Below are positions 18,310 through 26,494 of a stretch of DNA of 64,000 nucleotides, piece by piece. The DNA comes from DATAFF01 sp963744915 (GTDB lineage Bacteria > Pseudomonadota > Alphaproteobacteria > Rhizobiales > Aestuariivirgaceae). The first letter of the stretch is position 1. Every line of letters starts with the position of its first letter. The position numbers and the translations under genes were made by a program. Below the pieces are notes generated by a model. That model saw only the letters and a program-made list of their open reading frames with translations. It ran no database searches and was not told the origin of the DNA. Where the stretch lies: assembly GCA_963744915.1 (NCBI GenBank), contig CAVUUY010000013.1:186001-250000 (forward strand), written 5' to 3'.

Positions 18310-18846
18310 ATGACTGACGTAACCAGCCGCGCCCTGCAGACCGCTTCGACCACCGCGACCGCCTCGAGCGAGCCGCGATCGGCCGATCAGGACGTCATCG
18401 AGCTGATCGAGCTCCTGTTCTTCGCCTATCGCGATTTCGTCTCCGATCCCGACCGGCTGCTCAGCGCCTATGGCTTCGGCCGGGCGCATCACCGCGTGCT
18501 CCATTTCGTGGGACGCAATCCCGGCATCCGGGTGCAGGAGCTGCTGGACATCCTGCGCATCACCAAGCAGAGCCTCGGCCGGGTTCTGCGCGAGCTGATC
18601 GAAAAGCGGCTCGTCCATCAGCTGGAAGGCGAGGACGACCGCCGCCAGCGCCTGTTGTACCTCACGCCCGAGGGAGCGGAGCTCCATGCCTCGCTGATGG
18701 CACCGCAGATCGCCCGCGTCCGTCAGGCCCTGACCGAGGCGGGCGAGCCCACCCATGGCCAGTACCGCCGCGTGCTCGGCAAGCTCATCGACCAGGCGGC
18801 GCGTGACGACGTCGGGCGCCTGACCGCGCCGCGGCGAGGCCGTTGA
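18310..18846 (+). CDS. petP: MarR-family regulator, PetP-like
   Basis: 178 aa. Winged-helix MarR protein: IELIELLFFAYRDF, then HHRVLHFVGRNPGIRVQELLDILRITKQSLGRVLRELIEKRLV (helix-turn-helix) and the wing GEDDRRQRLLYLTPEG. Its TGA overlaps the ATG of an OmpR-type response regulator. This two-gene order is that of petP-petR of Rhodobacter capsulatus, which lies upstream of petABC and is needed for cytochrome bc1 production; the name here rests on that synteny and family match. AGGA lies 9 nt before the ATG. Confidence 0.8.
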   Translation: MTDVTSRALQTASTTATASSEPRSADQDVIELIELLFFAYRDFVSDPDRLLSAYGFGRAHHRVLHFVGRNPGIRVQELLDILRITKQSLGRVLRELIEKRLVHQLEGEDDRRQRLLYLTPEGAELHASLMAPQIARVRQALTEAGEPTHGQYRRVLGKLIDQAARDDVGRLTAPRRGR

Positions 18847-19535
18847 TGGGTTCCGAGACCAATCCGCCCCATGTCCTGGTGGTCGATGACGATCGGCGCA
18901 TCCGCGAGCTGATCCAGAGCTTCCTGTCGGCCAATGGCATGCGGGTGAGCGCCGCCGCCAGCGCTGCCGAGGCGCGGGAACGCATGCGCGGCCTTGCCTT
19001 CGATCTTGCCGTCGTCGATGTGATGATGCCGGGCGAAACCGGGCTCGAGCTCACCCGGAAGCTGCGCGACGAGAACAGCGAGATGCCGATCCTGATCCTG
19101 TCGGCTCTCGCCGATGCCGAGGACCGCATTCGCGGCCTTTCGGCCGGCAGCGACGATTACCTCTCCAAGCCCTTCGACCCGCGCGAGCTCCTGCTGCGGA
19201 TCCGCTCGATCCTGAAGCGCAAGCCGCATGTGCCCGTCGCGGCGGAGGAGGTCCGCTTCGGCCGCTGCCGCTTCAATGTGACGCGCGGCGAGCTGAGGCG
19301 CGGCGAGGAGCTGGTCCGCCTGTCGTCGCGCGAGCGCGACATGCTACGGCTGCTGGCCCAGCGGGCCGGGCAGGCAGTGGCGCGCGGCGAGCTTGCGGTC
19401 GGCGGCAGCGAGGAAAACGCCCGCAACGTCGATGTCCTGATCAACCGGCTGCGGCGCAAGATCGAGGACGATCCGGCGGTGCCCGTCTATCTTCAGACGG
19501 TGCGCGGCGCCGGCTACACCCTCCATATCGACTGA
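18846..19535 (+). CDS. petR: OmpR-family response regulator, PetR-like
   Basis: 229 aa. N-terminal receiver domain with acidic pocket VVDDD, phospho-acceptor Asp58 (VVDVMMPG) and Lys108 (DDYLSKPF); C-terminal winged-helix DNA-binding domain with LSSRERDMLRLLAQ and NVDVLINRLRRKIEDDP...QTVRGAGYTL. No histidine kinase gene is adjacent. The TGATG junction couples it to the MarR gene. PetR in Rhodobacter is needed for cytochrome c and bc1 expression; here petABC lies 15 kb away in the same window. Confidence 0.88.
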   Translation: MGSETNPPHVLVVDDDRRIRELIQSFLSANGMRVSAAASAAEARERMRGLAFDLAVVDVMMPGETGLELTRKLRDENSEMPILILSALADAEDRIRGLSAGSDDYLSKPFDPRELLLRIRSILKRKPHVPVAAEEVRFGRCRFNVTRGELRRGEELVRLSSRERDMLRLLAQRAGQAVARGELAVGGSEENARNVDVLINRLRRKIEDDPAVPVYLQTVRGAGYTLHID

Positions 19536-19558
19536 GTCGGCAAAGCTCCGGCCCGGCC

Positions 19559-19918
19559 TCAGAACAGCCGCCCGCCATTGGGAACCGGCCGCTCCACCGC
19601 CGCCAGCACGACCTCGCCGCTGTCGTCGGGGAAGCCGACGACCAGCACTTCCGACAGGAATTTGCCGATCTGACGCGGCGGGAAATTGACCACCCCGGCC
19701 ACCTGGCGCCCGATCAGCGACTGCGGCGTGTAATGGCGGGTGAGCTGGGCCGAGGAGCGCTTCACACCGATCTCGGGACCGAAATCGACGGTGAGCTTGA
19801 TCGACGGTTTGCGTGCTTCCGGATAGGGCTCGGCGGCGATCACCGTGCCGACCCGGATGTCGACTTTGAGGAAGTCGCCGAAGGCGATGGTTTCCGGCAT
19901 GCGGCGATCCTCGCTCAT
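19559..19918 (-). CDS. csaA: CsaA-like tRNA-binding domain protein
   Basis: 119 aa, a single OB-fold tRNA-binding domain: FGDFLKVDIRVGTVIAAEPYPEARKPSIKLTVDFG, then KRSSAQLTRHYTPQSLIGRQVAGVVNFPPRQIGKFLSEVLVVGFPD. CsaA proteins bind tRNA and have been described as export-related chaperones. The ATG at 19918 overlaps the stop of the upstream COQ9-like gene (ATGA), so they form an operon; a second in-frame ATG lies six codons later. It converges with the response-regulator gene across 23 bp. Confidence 0.9.
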   Translation of the reverse strand: MSEDRRMPETIAFGDFLKVDIRVGTVIAAEPYPEARKPSIKLTVDFGPEIGVKRSSAQLTRHYTPQSLIGRQVAGVVNFPPRQIGKFLSEVLVVGFPDDSGEVVLAAVERPVPNGGRLF

Positions 19919-20559
19919 GCGGCAGGCCGCCGCCGGCCGCGGATAAGGGCCCGCGCCGCGCTGCCCAGGGCGCCGGCGATCGCCAGGGCCGGCGCAGCGC
20001 GCCTGAGCCAGGTCTCGCCATCCCGCAAGGCGCGATCGAGGGCCGCCATGGTGCGTGCGAGACCCGGATCGTCATCGTCGACCCAGACCCCCAGCACCCG
20101 ACGATAGACCGCGGCAAGACCGAGCCGCTGGATCGTCTCGCGGCTGCCGCCGTTTTCGAGACCGGCGGCGGCCAGCACCCAGGCGAGACTTCGGCCGAGC
20201 GAGCGCGCCGTCTCGACAGGATCATCGAGAAGCGTCGCGGGATCGGCGATGATGCTGGCGACGGCGGCGCGCCAAGGCGCCATCACCTCAAGCCGGCGCA
20301 TGAAAACCTCGAACATGCGGTCATGCGCATCCCCCGTCACCGGGTCCTTGTCGAGGGCAGCCAGCATGCGCTGGTCGATGCGGCGGTTGAACAGCGACAG
20401 GATGGCAGCGCGCGATGCCACCGCGGCATTGAGCTCGGTCAGGCCGAGACCGGCCTCGCCCGCAATGTCGCGCAGGGTGATCCCGGTCCACCGCCGGTCG
20501 GCGGCGAGCCTGAGTGCTGCGTCCAGGATTCTGTCGTGGATCGGGGTTTCATCGGTCAT
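19915..20559 (-). CDS. TetR-like/COQ9-like protein
   Basis: 214 aa. The N-terminal part reads as a TetR helix-turn-helix (ILDAALRLAADRRWTGITLRDIAGEAGLGLTELNAAVASRAAILSLF); the C-terminal half with YRRVLGVWVDDDDPGLARTMAALDRALRDGE resembles COQ9, the lipid-binding ubiquinone-synthesis protein that shares the TetR fold. It could therefore be a DNA-binding repressor or a COQ9-type accessory protein; the C-terminal match makes the second reading likely. Start at 20559 (MTDETPIHD). Downstream of proC and overlapping csaA. Confidence 0.75.
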   Translation of the reverse strand: MTDETPIHDRILDAALRLAADRRWTGITLRDIAGEAGLGLTELNAAVASRAAILSLFNRRIDQRMLAALDKDPVTGDAHDRMFEVFMRRLEVMAPWRAAVASIIADPATLLDDPVETARSLGRSLAWVLAAAGLENGGSRETIQRLGLAAVYRRVLGVWVDDDDPGLARTMAALDRALRDGETWLRRAAPALAIAGALGSAARALIRGRRRPAA

Positions 20560-20623
20560 GGTCGGAACGCATGGTGCGTGGCGGTGGGGAGTGCTCGTCT
20601 CCTCCCACTCACTACCGCACAAC

Positions 20624-21475
20624 TCACGCCTTTCCCAGCTCCTTCGACCGGCGCTGCGCCGCCGCAACCGCCTGCCGCATCAGCCGGGCGAGGCCGTCAT
20701 CCGCCATCAGCACCTCGAGCGCCGCCTGGGTGGTTCCCTTGGGCGAGGTCACGTTTTGGCGCAGCACATCGGCCGGCAGCCCGCTCTGGTGCATCAGCTC
20801 GCCGGCGCCGGCCACGGTGGCGCGCGCCAGCTTCACCGCCAGCGCCTCGTCCAAACCGACGGCACGGCCGGCTTCGGCCAGGCATTCGGTGAGATAGAAC
20901 ACATAGGCCGGCCCCGAACCCGACACCGCCGTGACGGCATCGAGCAGGGCTTCGTCTTCGAGCGGCACCACCTCGCCGACCGCCGAGAGGAGCGCCATGG
21001 CGAGTGCCCGCTGCGCTGCATCGACATGGCGGTTCGGCACCATGGCCGTGATGCCCCGGCCGATCGCCGCCGGGGTGTTCGGCATGGCGCGCACCACCGG
21101 CGCATCGCCGCCGCACCAGTGCTCGAAGGTGGCTATGGTCTTGCCGGCGGCCACCGAAATGACGAGCGGCCGGTGCCGGGCCAGCGGTTTCGCCTGCCTG
21201 AGCGCCTCATCCATGAATTGCGGCTTGACCGCCACCAGCACCACCTCCGGCGCTTCGAGCGCCGCCGGATCGGGATTGTGGCGGATGTTGCGGTCGCCCA
21301 GCACGGCCACGACCTCAGGCGGGGGATGCGGATCGAACGCCACGATTTGCGCCGGATCGATGCCCTGGCGCAGCCACCCCTCGAGCAGGGCACCGCCCAT
21401 CTTGCCGGCACCGAGCAGCGCAAGCGTCCCGGCGAGCGGCAGCTTCACGCCTCCCCCATGGTCTCGATCAGACAT
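20624..21475 (-). CDS. proC: Pyrroline-5-carboxylate reductase
   Basis: 283 aa from the ATG at 21475; a GTG at 21448 would give a tidy GTGA overlap with the upstream stop and is an alternative start. NADPH-binding Rossmann motif LLGAGKMGGALLEGWL, then VLVAVKPQFM, and the P5CR signature block MPNTPAAIGRGITAM plus SGSGPAYVFYL and NVTSPKGTTQAALEVL. It makes proline from P5C in the cytoplasm. Operon order is ybjN-type gene, proC, with the COQ9-like gene 64 bp further on. Confidence 0.94.
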   Translation of the reverse strand: MSDRDHGGGVKLPLAGTLALLGAGKMGGALLEGWLRQGIDPAQIVAFDPHPPPEVVAVLGDRNIRHNPDPAALEAPEVVLVAVKPQFMDEALRQAKPLARHRPLVISVAAGKTIATFEHWCGGDAPVVRAMPNTPAAIGRGITAMVPNRHVDAAQRALAMALLSAVGEVVPLEDEALLDAVTAVSGSGPAYVFYLTECLAEAGRAVGLDEALAVKLARATVAGAGELMHQSGLPADVLRQNVTSPKGTTQAALEVLMADDGLARLMRQAVAAAQRRSKELGKA

Positions 21476-21945
21476 GATCGCATAGCATCATCGGCGCTCT
21501 TGCCGGCCCAGATCACGAATTGAAAGGCGGGAAAATAACGCTCGCAGGCATCGAGCGCCAGATCGATCAGCGCCTCGCACTGGCCCTCGGTGGCGACCGC
21601 CCCGCCGGTCAGGAGCAACCCGTTGCGGAACAGCAGCGTGCCCTCGGTCGCCCAGAGGTCGAAATGGCCGAAATAGAGCTGCTCGTTGATCAGCGTGACC
21701 AACCGAGCGACCTCACCCCGGCGGTTCGAGGGAACCTTGAGATCGAAGGAGCAGGCGATGTGCAGCCCTTCGAGATCCTCGCGCCAATTGATGCTGACAT
21801 GGAGGTCGGTCCAACCCCCGGCCACGATCATGTTGACCTCGTCATCGGCCGGCCGGTCGACGAACCAGTCGTGCCGCGCGGCGAGGTGTTCGATCTTGTC
21901 GATAGGATTGGGAGTGTCCTCGACGAACAAAGCGGCAGCCGTCAT
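21445..21945 (-). CDS. YbjN-domain protein
   Basis: 166 aa. YbjN (PF10722-type) fold, an alpha/beta module structurally related to secretion chaperones: NPIDKIEHLAARHDWFVDRPADDEVNMIVAGGWTDLHVSINWREDLEGLHIACSFDLKVP, then LVTLINEQLYFGHFDLWATEGTLLFRNGLLL. Function is unknown; this version commonly lies next to proC in alphaproteobacteria. Stop and proC start overlap. Not to be confused with the CesT-like gene at 44535. Confidence 0.85.
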   Translation of the reverse strand: MTAAALFVEDTPNPIDKIEHLAARHDWFVDRPADDEVNMIVAGGWTDLHVSINWREDLEGLHIACSFDLKVPSNRRGEVARLVTLINEQLYFGHFDLWATEGTLLFRNGLLLTGGAVATEGQCEALIDLALDACERYFPAFQFVIWAGKSADDAMRSCLIETMGEA

Positions 21946-22149
21946 TTTCGTTCCCCCCGCGGTGGCCGAAGGCCGCCGCCAGTAAGTGATCTCGCGACGG
22001 CAGGGGCCGAAGCGGAGGCTCCCCGATTGGCCACCCGAATCAATGCCCTAGCCACCAACAAGAAGTTGCCCAATCGCGAGTCACGCATCAAGACCCGACA
22101 TCAAGTTTGTCGGGTATCTAACACGCGATTTGCGCTCTTTCGGTGCTTG

Positions 22150-22518
22150 TCAGACTCGGTTTTGCGGGGCGCCGCCCGAGGAGGACTCGGTTGCCGGGAA
22201 GGGCGGCGGCGCTGCACTCGGAGGAGTCGTGGAATGCGACTGCGCGGCGGCCCCGGCCGATGCCGCCGTTCCGCCGACCCGCCGTTCCAGCTCGGCGATG
22301 CGGCCGAGCAGCCGGTCGTTTTCCTCCCTGGCCCGGCCCGCCATCTCCTTGACGGCGTCGAACTCCTCCCGCTTCACCACCTCGAGTTCGTTGAGCACCC
22401 GCTCGACCTGGGACTTGACCAGGCCGTCGATCTCGCGGCGCACCCCTTGGGCTGCTCCCGCAGCACTGTTCATTACCTTGGCGATCTCGTCGAAGAAGCG
22501 CGAGGAGGTGGTGGTCAT
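22150..22518 (-). CDS. ubiK: UbiK accessory factor (BMFP family)
   Basis: 122 aa. Short amphipathic N-terminus (FFDEIAKVMNSAAGAAQGVRREIDGLVKSQVERVLNELEVVKREEFDAVKEMA) followed by a coiled coil (REENDRLLGRIAELERRV) and a Pro/Ser/Ala-rich tail. UbiK trimers bind lipids and help assemble the ubiquinone-synthesis complex. The ATG at 22518 has AAAGGA upstream; a longer frame exists but lacks homology. Divergent from lgt. The 204 bp downstream, before the YbjN gene, holds nothing I recognise. Confidence 0.88.
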   Translation of the reverse strand: MTTTSSRFFDEIAKVMNSAAGAAQGVRREIDGLVKSQVERVLNELEVVKREEFDAVKEMAGRAREENDRLLGRIAELERRVGGTAASAGAAAQSHSTTPPSAAPPPFPATESSSGGAPQNRV

Positions 22519-22549
22519 GTCGGTGTTCCTTTCCGAGAGCGTCAGCGTC

Positions 22550-22579
22550 TTGACAACTATGCCGCAATCTTCCTGCATT
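22550..22579 (+). promoter_or_regulatory. Candidate promoter for lgt
   Basis: A perfect TTGACA -35 box at 22550-22555 is followed after 18 nt by TGCATT, a poor -10. It lies about 60 bp before the lgt start in the divergent ubiK-lgt gap. Confidence 0.4.
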
Positions 22580-22637
22580 CAAGGCCGGACCGGCCCGGCT
22601 TGACCGAATCCCGCCGCGAGGCCAGTGTCGCCGCGCC

Positions 22638-23456
22638 ATGCCGCCGCTCTATGTCCTGCCCTTTCCCGAGATCGACCCGGTCGCCTTCTCGATCGGCCCG
22701 CTCGCGGTGCGCTGGTATGCGCTGGCCTATGTTTTCGGCCTGCTGCTCACGCTCGCCTATGCCAAGCACCTGGTGCGGCGTCCCGAATTGTGGGACGCCA
22801 CCGGGCCGCCGGTGAGCTCGGAGCAACTCGACGATTTCCTGTTATGGGCGACCTTGGGCGTGGTGATCGGCGGGCGCCTTGGCTATGTGCTGTTCTACAA
22901 CCTGCCACAATATTCGAGCCATCCCCTCGCCATCCTGGAGGTCTGGCATGGCGGCATGTCGTTCCATGGCGGCTTTCTCGGCGTCGTGGCCGCATCCTGG
23001 CTCTATGCGCGAAGCCACGATCTGCGCCTCGATCGCCTGCTCGACGTCGCCGCCGCCGGCGTGCCGATCGGCCTCGGGCTGGGTCGGCTCGCCAATTTCA
23101 TCAATGGCGAGCTCTATGGCCGGCCAAGTTCGGCGCCCTGGGCCATGGTCTTTCCCAATGGCGGGCCCGAGCCCCGGCATCCGAGCCAGCTCTATGAAGC
23201 GCTGCTCGAAGGGCTGGTCCTGTTCGCCGTCATCAAGATCGCCACCGATCGCTATCACGCCCTGGCGCGACCGGGCCTCGTGGCGGGCATCTTCGCCCTC
23301 GGCTACGGCCTGGCCCGGTTCGGCATCGAATTCTGCCGGGAGCCAGATGTCCAGATCGGGCCGGTCATCGGCTTTCTCACCGCCGGCATGCTGCTGTCGC
23401 TGCCGCTCATGGCCATTGGCCTGTGGCTGATCCAGCGGGCGCTGAAGGCGGCATGA
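22638..23456 (+). CDS. lgt: Prolipoprotein diacylglyceryl transferase
   Basis: 272 aa, inner-membrane enzyme with about seven membrane segments that adds diacylglycerol to the lipobox cysteine of prolipoproteins. Seen: VRWYALAYVFGLLL, VVIGGRLGYVLFYN, EVWHGGMSFHGGFLG with catalytic-region His110, the signature GLGRLANFINGELYGRP with Arg150, and HPSQLYEALLEG. Normal length. Its end overlaps the methyltransferase start by 4 bp (ATGA), starting a three-gene operon lgt, midA-like, pgeF. Confidence 0.96.
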   Translation: MPPLYVLPFPEIDPVAFSIGPLAVRWYALAYVFGLLLTLAYAKHLVRRPELWDATGPPVSSEQLDDFLLWATLGVVIGGRLGYVLFYNLPQYSSHPLAILEVWHGGMSFHGGFLGVVAASWLYARSHDLRLDRLLDVAAAGVPIGLGLGRLANFINGELYGRPSSAPWAMVFPNGGPEPRHPSQLYEALLEGLVLFAVIKIATDRYHALARPGLVAGIFALGYGLARFGIEFCREPDVQIGPVIGFLTAGMLLSLPLMAIGLWLIQRALKAA

Positions 23457-24547
23457 CCGCGCTCGCCCACCTCATCAAGGAGCTCGTCATCGCCGATGGC
23501 CCGATGACCGTTGATCGCTTCATGACGCTCTGCCTCGGGCATCCGCGCCACGGCTACTACATGGCGCGCATGCCCTTCGGCCGGCAGGGCGACTTCGTCA
23601 CCGCACCGGAGGTGTCGCAGATCTTCGGCGAGCTGATCGGCGTCTGGTGCCTCGCCGCCTGGGAGGTCATGGGGCGTCCCGATCCGATCCGCCTCGTCGA
23701 GCTTGGTCCCGGCCGCGGCACGCTGATGGCCGATCTCCTGCGCACCTGCCGCATCGCCCCGGCCTTCGAGGCGGCCTTGCGAATCGATCTCGTCGAAGCG
23801 AGCCCGCGCATCGCCGAGAGCCAGCGCCAGACCCTGGCGCAAGCGCGGCAGCCGATCGCCTGGCATGCCTCCCTCGACACGGTTCCGCCGGGCCCGATGA
23901 TCCTCATCGCCAACGAATTCTTCGATGCCATCGCAATCCGGCAGCTCGAACGCCGCGGCGGCAGGTGGCACGAGCGGGTGATCGGGCTCGACCAGGAGGG
24001 CAATCTCGGGCTCGGCCTCGCCCCCGACCCGGTTGACGACCGCCTCGTCCCCGCCTGGGCCGGCACCGCCGCGGAGGGGGCCATTGCCGAGATTTCGCCG
24101 GCCCGCGGGCAGCTGGCCGAGGCGGTTGGCGCCCGCCTCGCGGCGGCGCCGTCGCTCGCCCTCATCATCGATTATGGCCATTTGTCATCGGCCACGGGCG
24201 ACACGCTCCAGGCGGTTGCCGGCCATCGCCGGGCCGAATTTCTGGACCGCCCGGGCGAGGCCGACATCACCGCCCATGTCGATTTTGCCGCCCTTGCAGG
24301 CTCACTGCGCAAGGCCGGTGCGGCGGTCTACCCCACCATGGATCAGGGAAGCTTTCTCGCCGCCATGGGGCTCGCCGCCCGGGTGGCGGCCCTGCAGCGG
24401 GGCCGCGACGCCACCGCCCAGGCGGAAACGGCCGCAGCGGCGGCAAGGCTTGCAGCCGCCGACCAGATGGGGCACCTGTTCAAGGTCCTTGGTGCGGGCC
24501 ATCCCGACCTGCCGCCGCCATTTCCCTTTACCCAGGGTGAGCCATGA
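23453..24547 (+). CDS. SAM-dependent methyltransferase, MidA/NDUFAF7 family
   Basis: 364 aa. DUF185/MidA family: MTVDRFMTLCLGHPRHGYYM, GDFVTAPEVSQIFGELIG, SAM-binding VELGPGRGTLMADLLR (about 82-97), LIANEFFDAIAIRQ, and ALIIDYGH. The human relative NDUFAF7 methylates an arginine of complex I subunit NDUFS2; a similar role in bacteria is an inference. Coupled to lgt and pgeF by ATGA overlaps at both ends. Confidence 0.9.
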   Translation: MTALAHLIKELVIADGPMTVDRFMTLCLGHPRHGYYMARMPFGRQGDFVTAPEVSQIFGELIGVWCLAAWEVMGRPDPIRLVELGPGRGTLMADLLRTCRIAPAFEAALRIDLVEASPRIAESQRQTLAQARQPIAWHASLDTVPPGPMILIANEFFDAIAIRQLERRGGRWHERVIGLDQEGNLGLGLAPDPVDDRLVPAWAGTAAEGAIAEISPARGQLAEAVGARLAAAPSLALIIDYGHLSSATGDTLQAVAGHRRAEFLDRPGEADITAHVDFAALAGSLRKAGAAVYPTMDQGSFLAAMGLAARVAALQRGRDATAQAETAAAAARLAAADQMGHLFKVLGAGHPDLPPPFPFTQGEP

Positions 24548-25311
24548 TCGAGGCTGCCGGACTGAAGCAAATCGCCGGTTTGCGCCACGGTTTCTTCACC
24601 CGCGAGGGTGGCCATTCGCAGGGTCTCTACGCCTCGCTCAATTGCGGCCTCGGCTCCAATGACGACCGCCGCGCCGTCCGCCACAACCGCCGGTTCGTCG
24701 CCGATGCGCTCGGGGCCGAGCCGGCAAGCCTGCTGTCGGTTCACCAGATCCACAGCAACATCGTCGTTCACGCCACCGCGTCGTGGGACGAGGATGCCCG
24801 GCCGAAGGGCGATGCCATCGTCACCCGCCGCCCCGGGATCGCCGCCGCCATCCTCACCGCCGACTGTGCTCCGGTGCTCATGGCCGACACCACGGTCGGC
24901 ATCGTCGCTGCCGCCCATGCCGGCTGGAAAGGCGCCATCGGCCGGGTGCTCGAATCGACCATCGACGAGATGGAGCGGCTTGGCGGTCATCGCCGCCACA
25001 TCGTTGCCGCGGTCGGACCGGCGATCGGCCAGGGAGCCTATGAGGTCGGCCAGGAATTCCGCGACCGTTTCGTGGCGAGCGAGCCGGGCAATGCCCGCTT
25101 CTTCATCGCTGCCGACCGGCCGCTGCACTACCGGTTCGATCTCCAGGCCTATGCCGCCTACCGGCTCGAAGCCCTGGGCCTGCAGCAGGTCGAGATCATT
25201 CCCGCCTGCACCTACACCGAGGAGCAGCGCTTCTTCAGCTATCGGCGCGCCACCCACCGCGGTGAAGCCGATTATGGCCGCCAGATCTCGGCGGTGATGC
25301 TCGAAGTCTGA
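24544..25311 (+). CDS. pgeF: Purine nucleoside phosphorylase/laccase-domain protein PgeF (YfiH)
   Basis: 255 aa. Cu-oxidase_4 (YfiH/DUF152) family: HGFFTREGGHSQGLYASLNCG, then the zinc-site residues His67 (SVHQIHSN), Cys108 (LTADCAPVL) and His125 (AAHAGWKGA). Members act as purine nucleoside phosphorylase/adenosine deaminase, and E. coli YfiH corrects peptidoglycan by removing wrong amino acids at position one of the stem. Third gene of the lgt operon, with a 4-bp overlap. Confidence 0.92.
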   Translation: MIEAAGLKQIAGLRHGFFTREGGHSQGLYASLNCGLGSNDDRRAVRHNRRFVADALGAEPASLLSVHQIHSNIVVHATASWDEDARPKGDAIVTRRPGIAAAILTADCAPVLMADTTVGIVAAAHAGWKGAIGRVLESTIDEMERLGGHRRHIVAAVGPAIGQGAYEVGQEFRDRFVASEPGNARFFIAADRPLHYRFDLQAYAAYRLEALGLQQVEIIPACTYTEEQRFFSYRRATHRGEADYGRQISAVMLEV

Positions 25312-25340
25312 GCCGCCGCCAGCAACGAAGGGAGGACGCA

Positions 25341-26492
25341 GTGGCATTGCATTTCGACAGGGCTGAATACCGCGCCCGCATCGACAGGGTGGCGCGCGAG
25401 CTGGCGCGGCAGAATCTGGACGGGCTCCTGATGTTCAACCAGGAGAGCATGTACTACCTCACCGGCTACGACACGTTCGGCTTCTGCTTCTTCCAGTGCC
25501 TCTATCTCGGAGCCGATGGGCGGCTGGCGCTCCTGACCCGCTCCGCCGATCTGCGGCAGGCCCGGCACACCTCGATCATCGAGGACATCCGCATCTGGAC
25601 CGACGAGGCCGGCGCCCGCCCTGCCGATCAGCTGCGCGACATGCTTCGGGATCTCGGCGCCGCCGGCAAGCGGCTCGGCATCGAGACCAATGCCTATGGC
25701 CTCACCCATTTCAACGGCAAGCAGGTGGAGCAGGCATTTGCCGGCTTCTGCGAGCTGGTCGATGCGTCCGATCTGGTGAGCCGGCTCAGGGCGATGAAGT
25801 CGCCGGCCGAGCTTGCCTATGTGCGCCAGGCCGGCGAGCTCGGCGATGCGGCACTGCGCGCCGGCATCGAGGCGACCCGGGCCGGGGCCGACGAGGGCGC
25901 CATCCTCGCCGCCCAGCAGGCCGCCATCTTCGCCGGCGGCGGCGACTATCCGGCCAATGAATTCATTATCGGCTCCGGGTCCGATGCCCTGCTGTGCCGC
26001 TACAAGTCCGGCCGGCGCAAATTGTCGGCCAGCGACCAGCTCACCTTGGAGTTTGCCGGGGTCTACCGCCATTATCATGCCGCGCTGATGCGCACGATAG
26101 TGATCGGCGCGCCGAGCCGTCGCCATGGCGAGATGCATGCCGCCGCGGTGGCGGCGCTTGGCGCCTGCGAGGCGGTGATGCGGGCGGGACACACGGCAGG
26201 GGAGGTGTTCGATGCGCATGCGCGGGTGGTCGACGAGCACGGCATGGAGGGCCACAGGCTCAATGCCTGCGGCTACTCGCTCGGCGCCAAGTTCACCCCG
26301 TCCTGGATGGATGCACCGATGTTCTACCACGGCAACCCGTTCGAGCTTCAACCCGGAATGGTGATGTTCGCCCATATGATCCTCATGGACTCCGACAGCC
26401 AGACCGCGATGACGCTCGGACGCACCTACATCATCGGGGATGGCGCGCCACAGCCACTGTCGCAGCACCCTCTGGATCTGATCGTTCGGTGA
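25341..26492 (+). CDS. M24-family creatinase/prolidase-like protein with altered metal site
   Basis: 383 aa. N-terminal creatinase-N domain (YRARIDRVARELARQNLDGLLMFNQESMYYLTGYDTFGF) and C-terminal pita-bread M24 domain. The usual Asp-Asp-His-Glu-Glu metal ligands are not conserved: the first Asp position is Glu237 (LTLEFAG), the second falls at Ala247-248 (YHAALMRT), the His position is Tyr312 (NACGYSLG), and the last Glu block reads FAHMILMDS. That fits metal-independent relatives such as creatinase or ectoine hydrolase DoeA, not an aminopeptidase P. Substrate unknown. It is 30 nt after pgeF, with AAGGGAGG upstream. Confidence 0.85.
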   Translation: MALHFDRAEYRARIDRVARELARQNLDGLLMFNQESMYYLTGYDTFGFCFFQCLYLGADGRLALLTRSADLRQARHTSIIEDIRIWTDEAGARPADQLRDMLRDLGAAGKRLGIETNAYGLTHFNGKQVEQAFAGFCELVDASDLVSRLRAMKSPAELAYVRQAGELGDAALRAGIEATRAGADEGAILAAQQAAIFAGGGDYPANEFIIGSGSDALLCRYKSGRRKLSASDQLTLEFAGVYRHYHAALMRTIVIGAPSRRHGEMHAAAVAALGACEAVMRAGHTAGEVFDAHARVVDEHGMEGHRLNACGYSLGAKFTPSWMDAPMFYHGNPFELQPGMVMFAHMILMDSDSQTAMTLGRTYIIGDGAPQPLSQHPLDLIVR

Positions 26493-26494
26493 GC

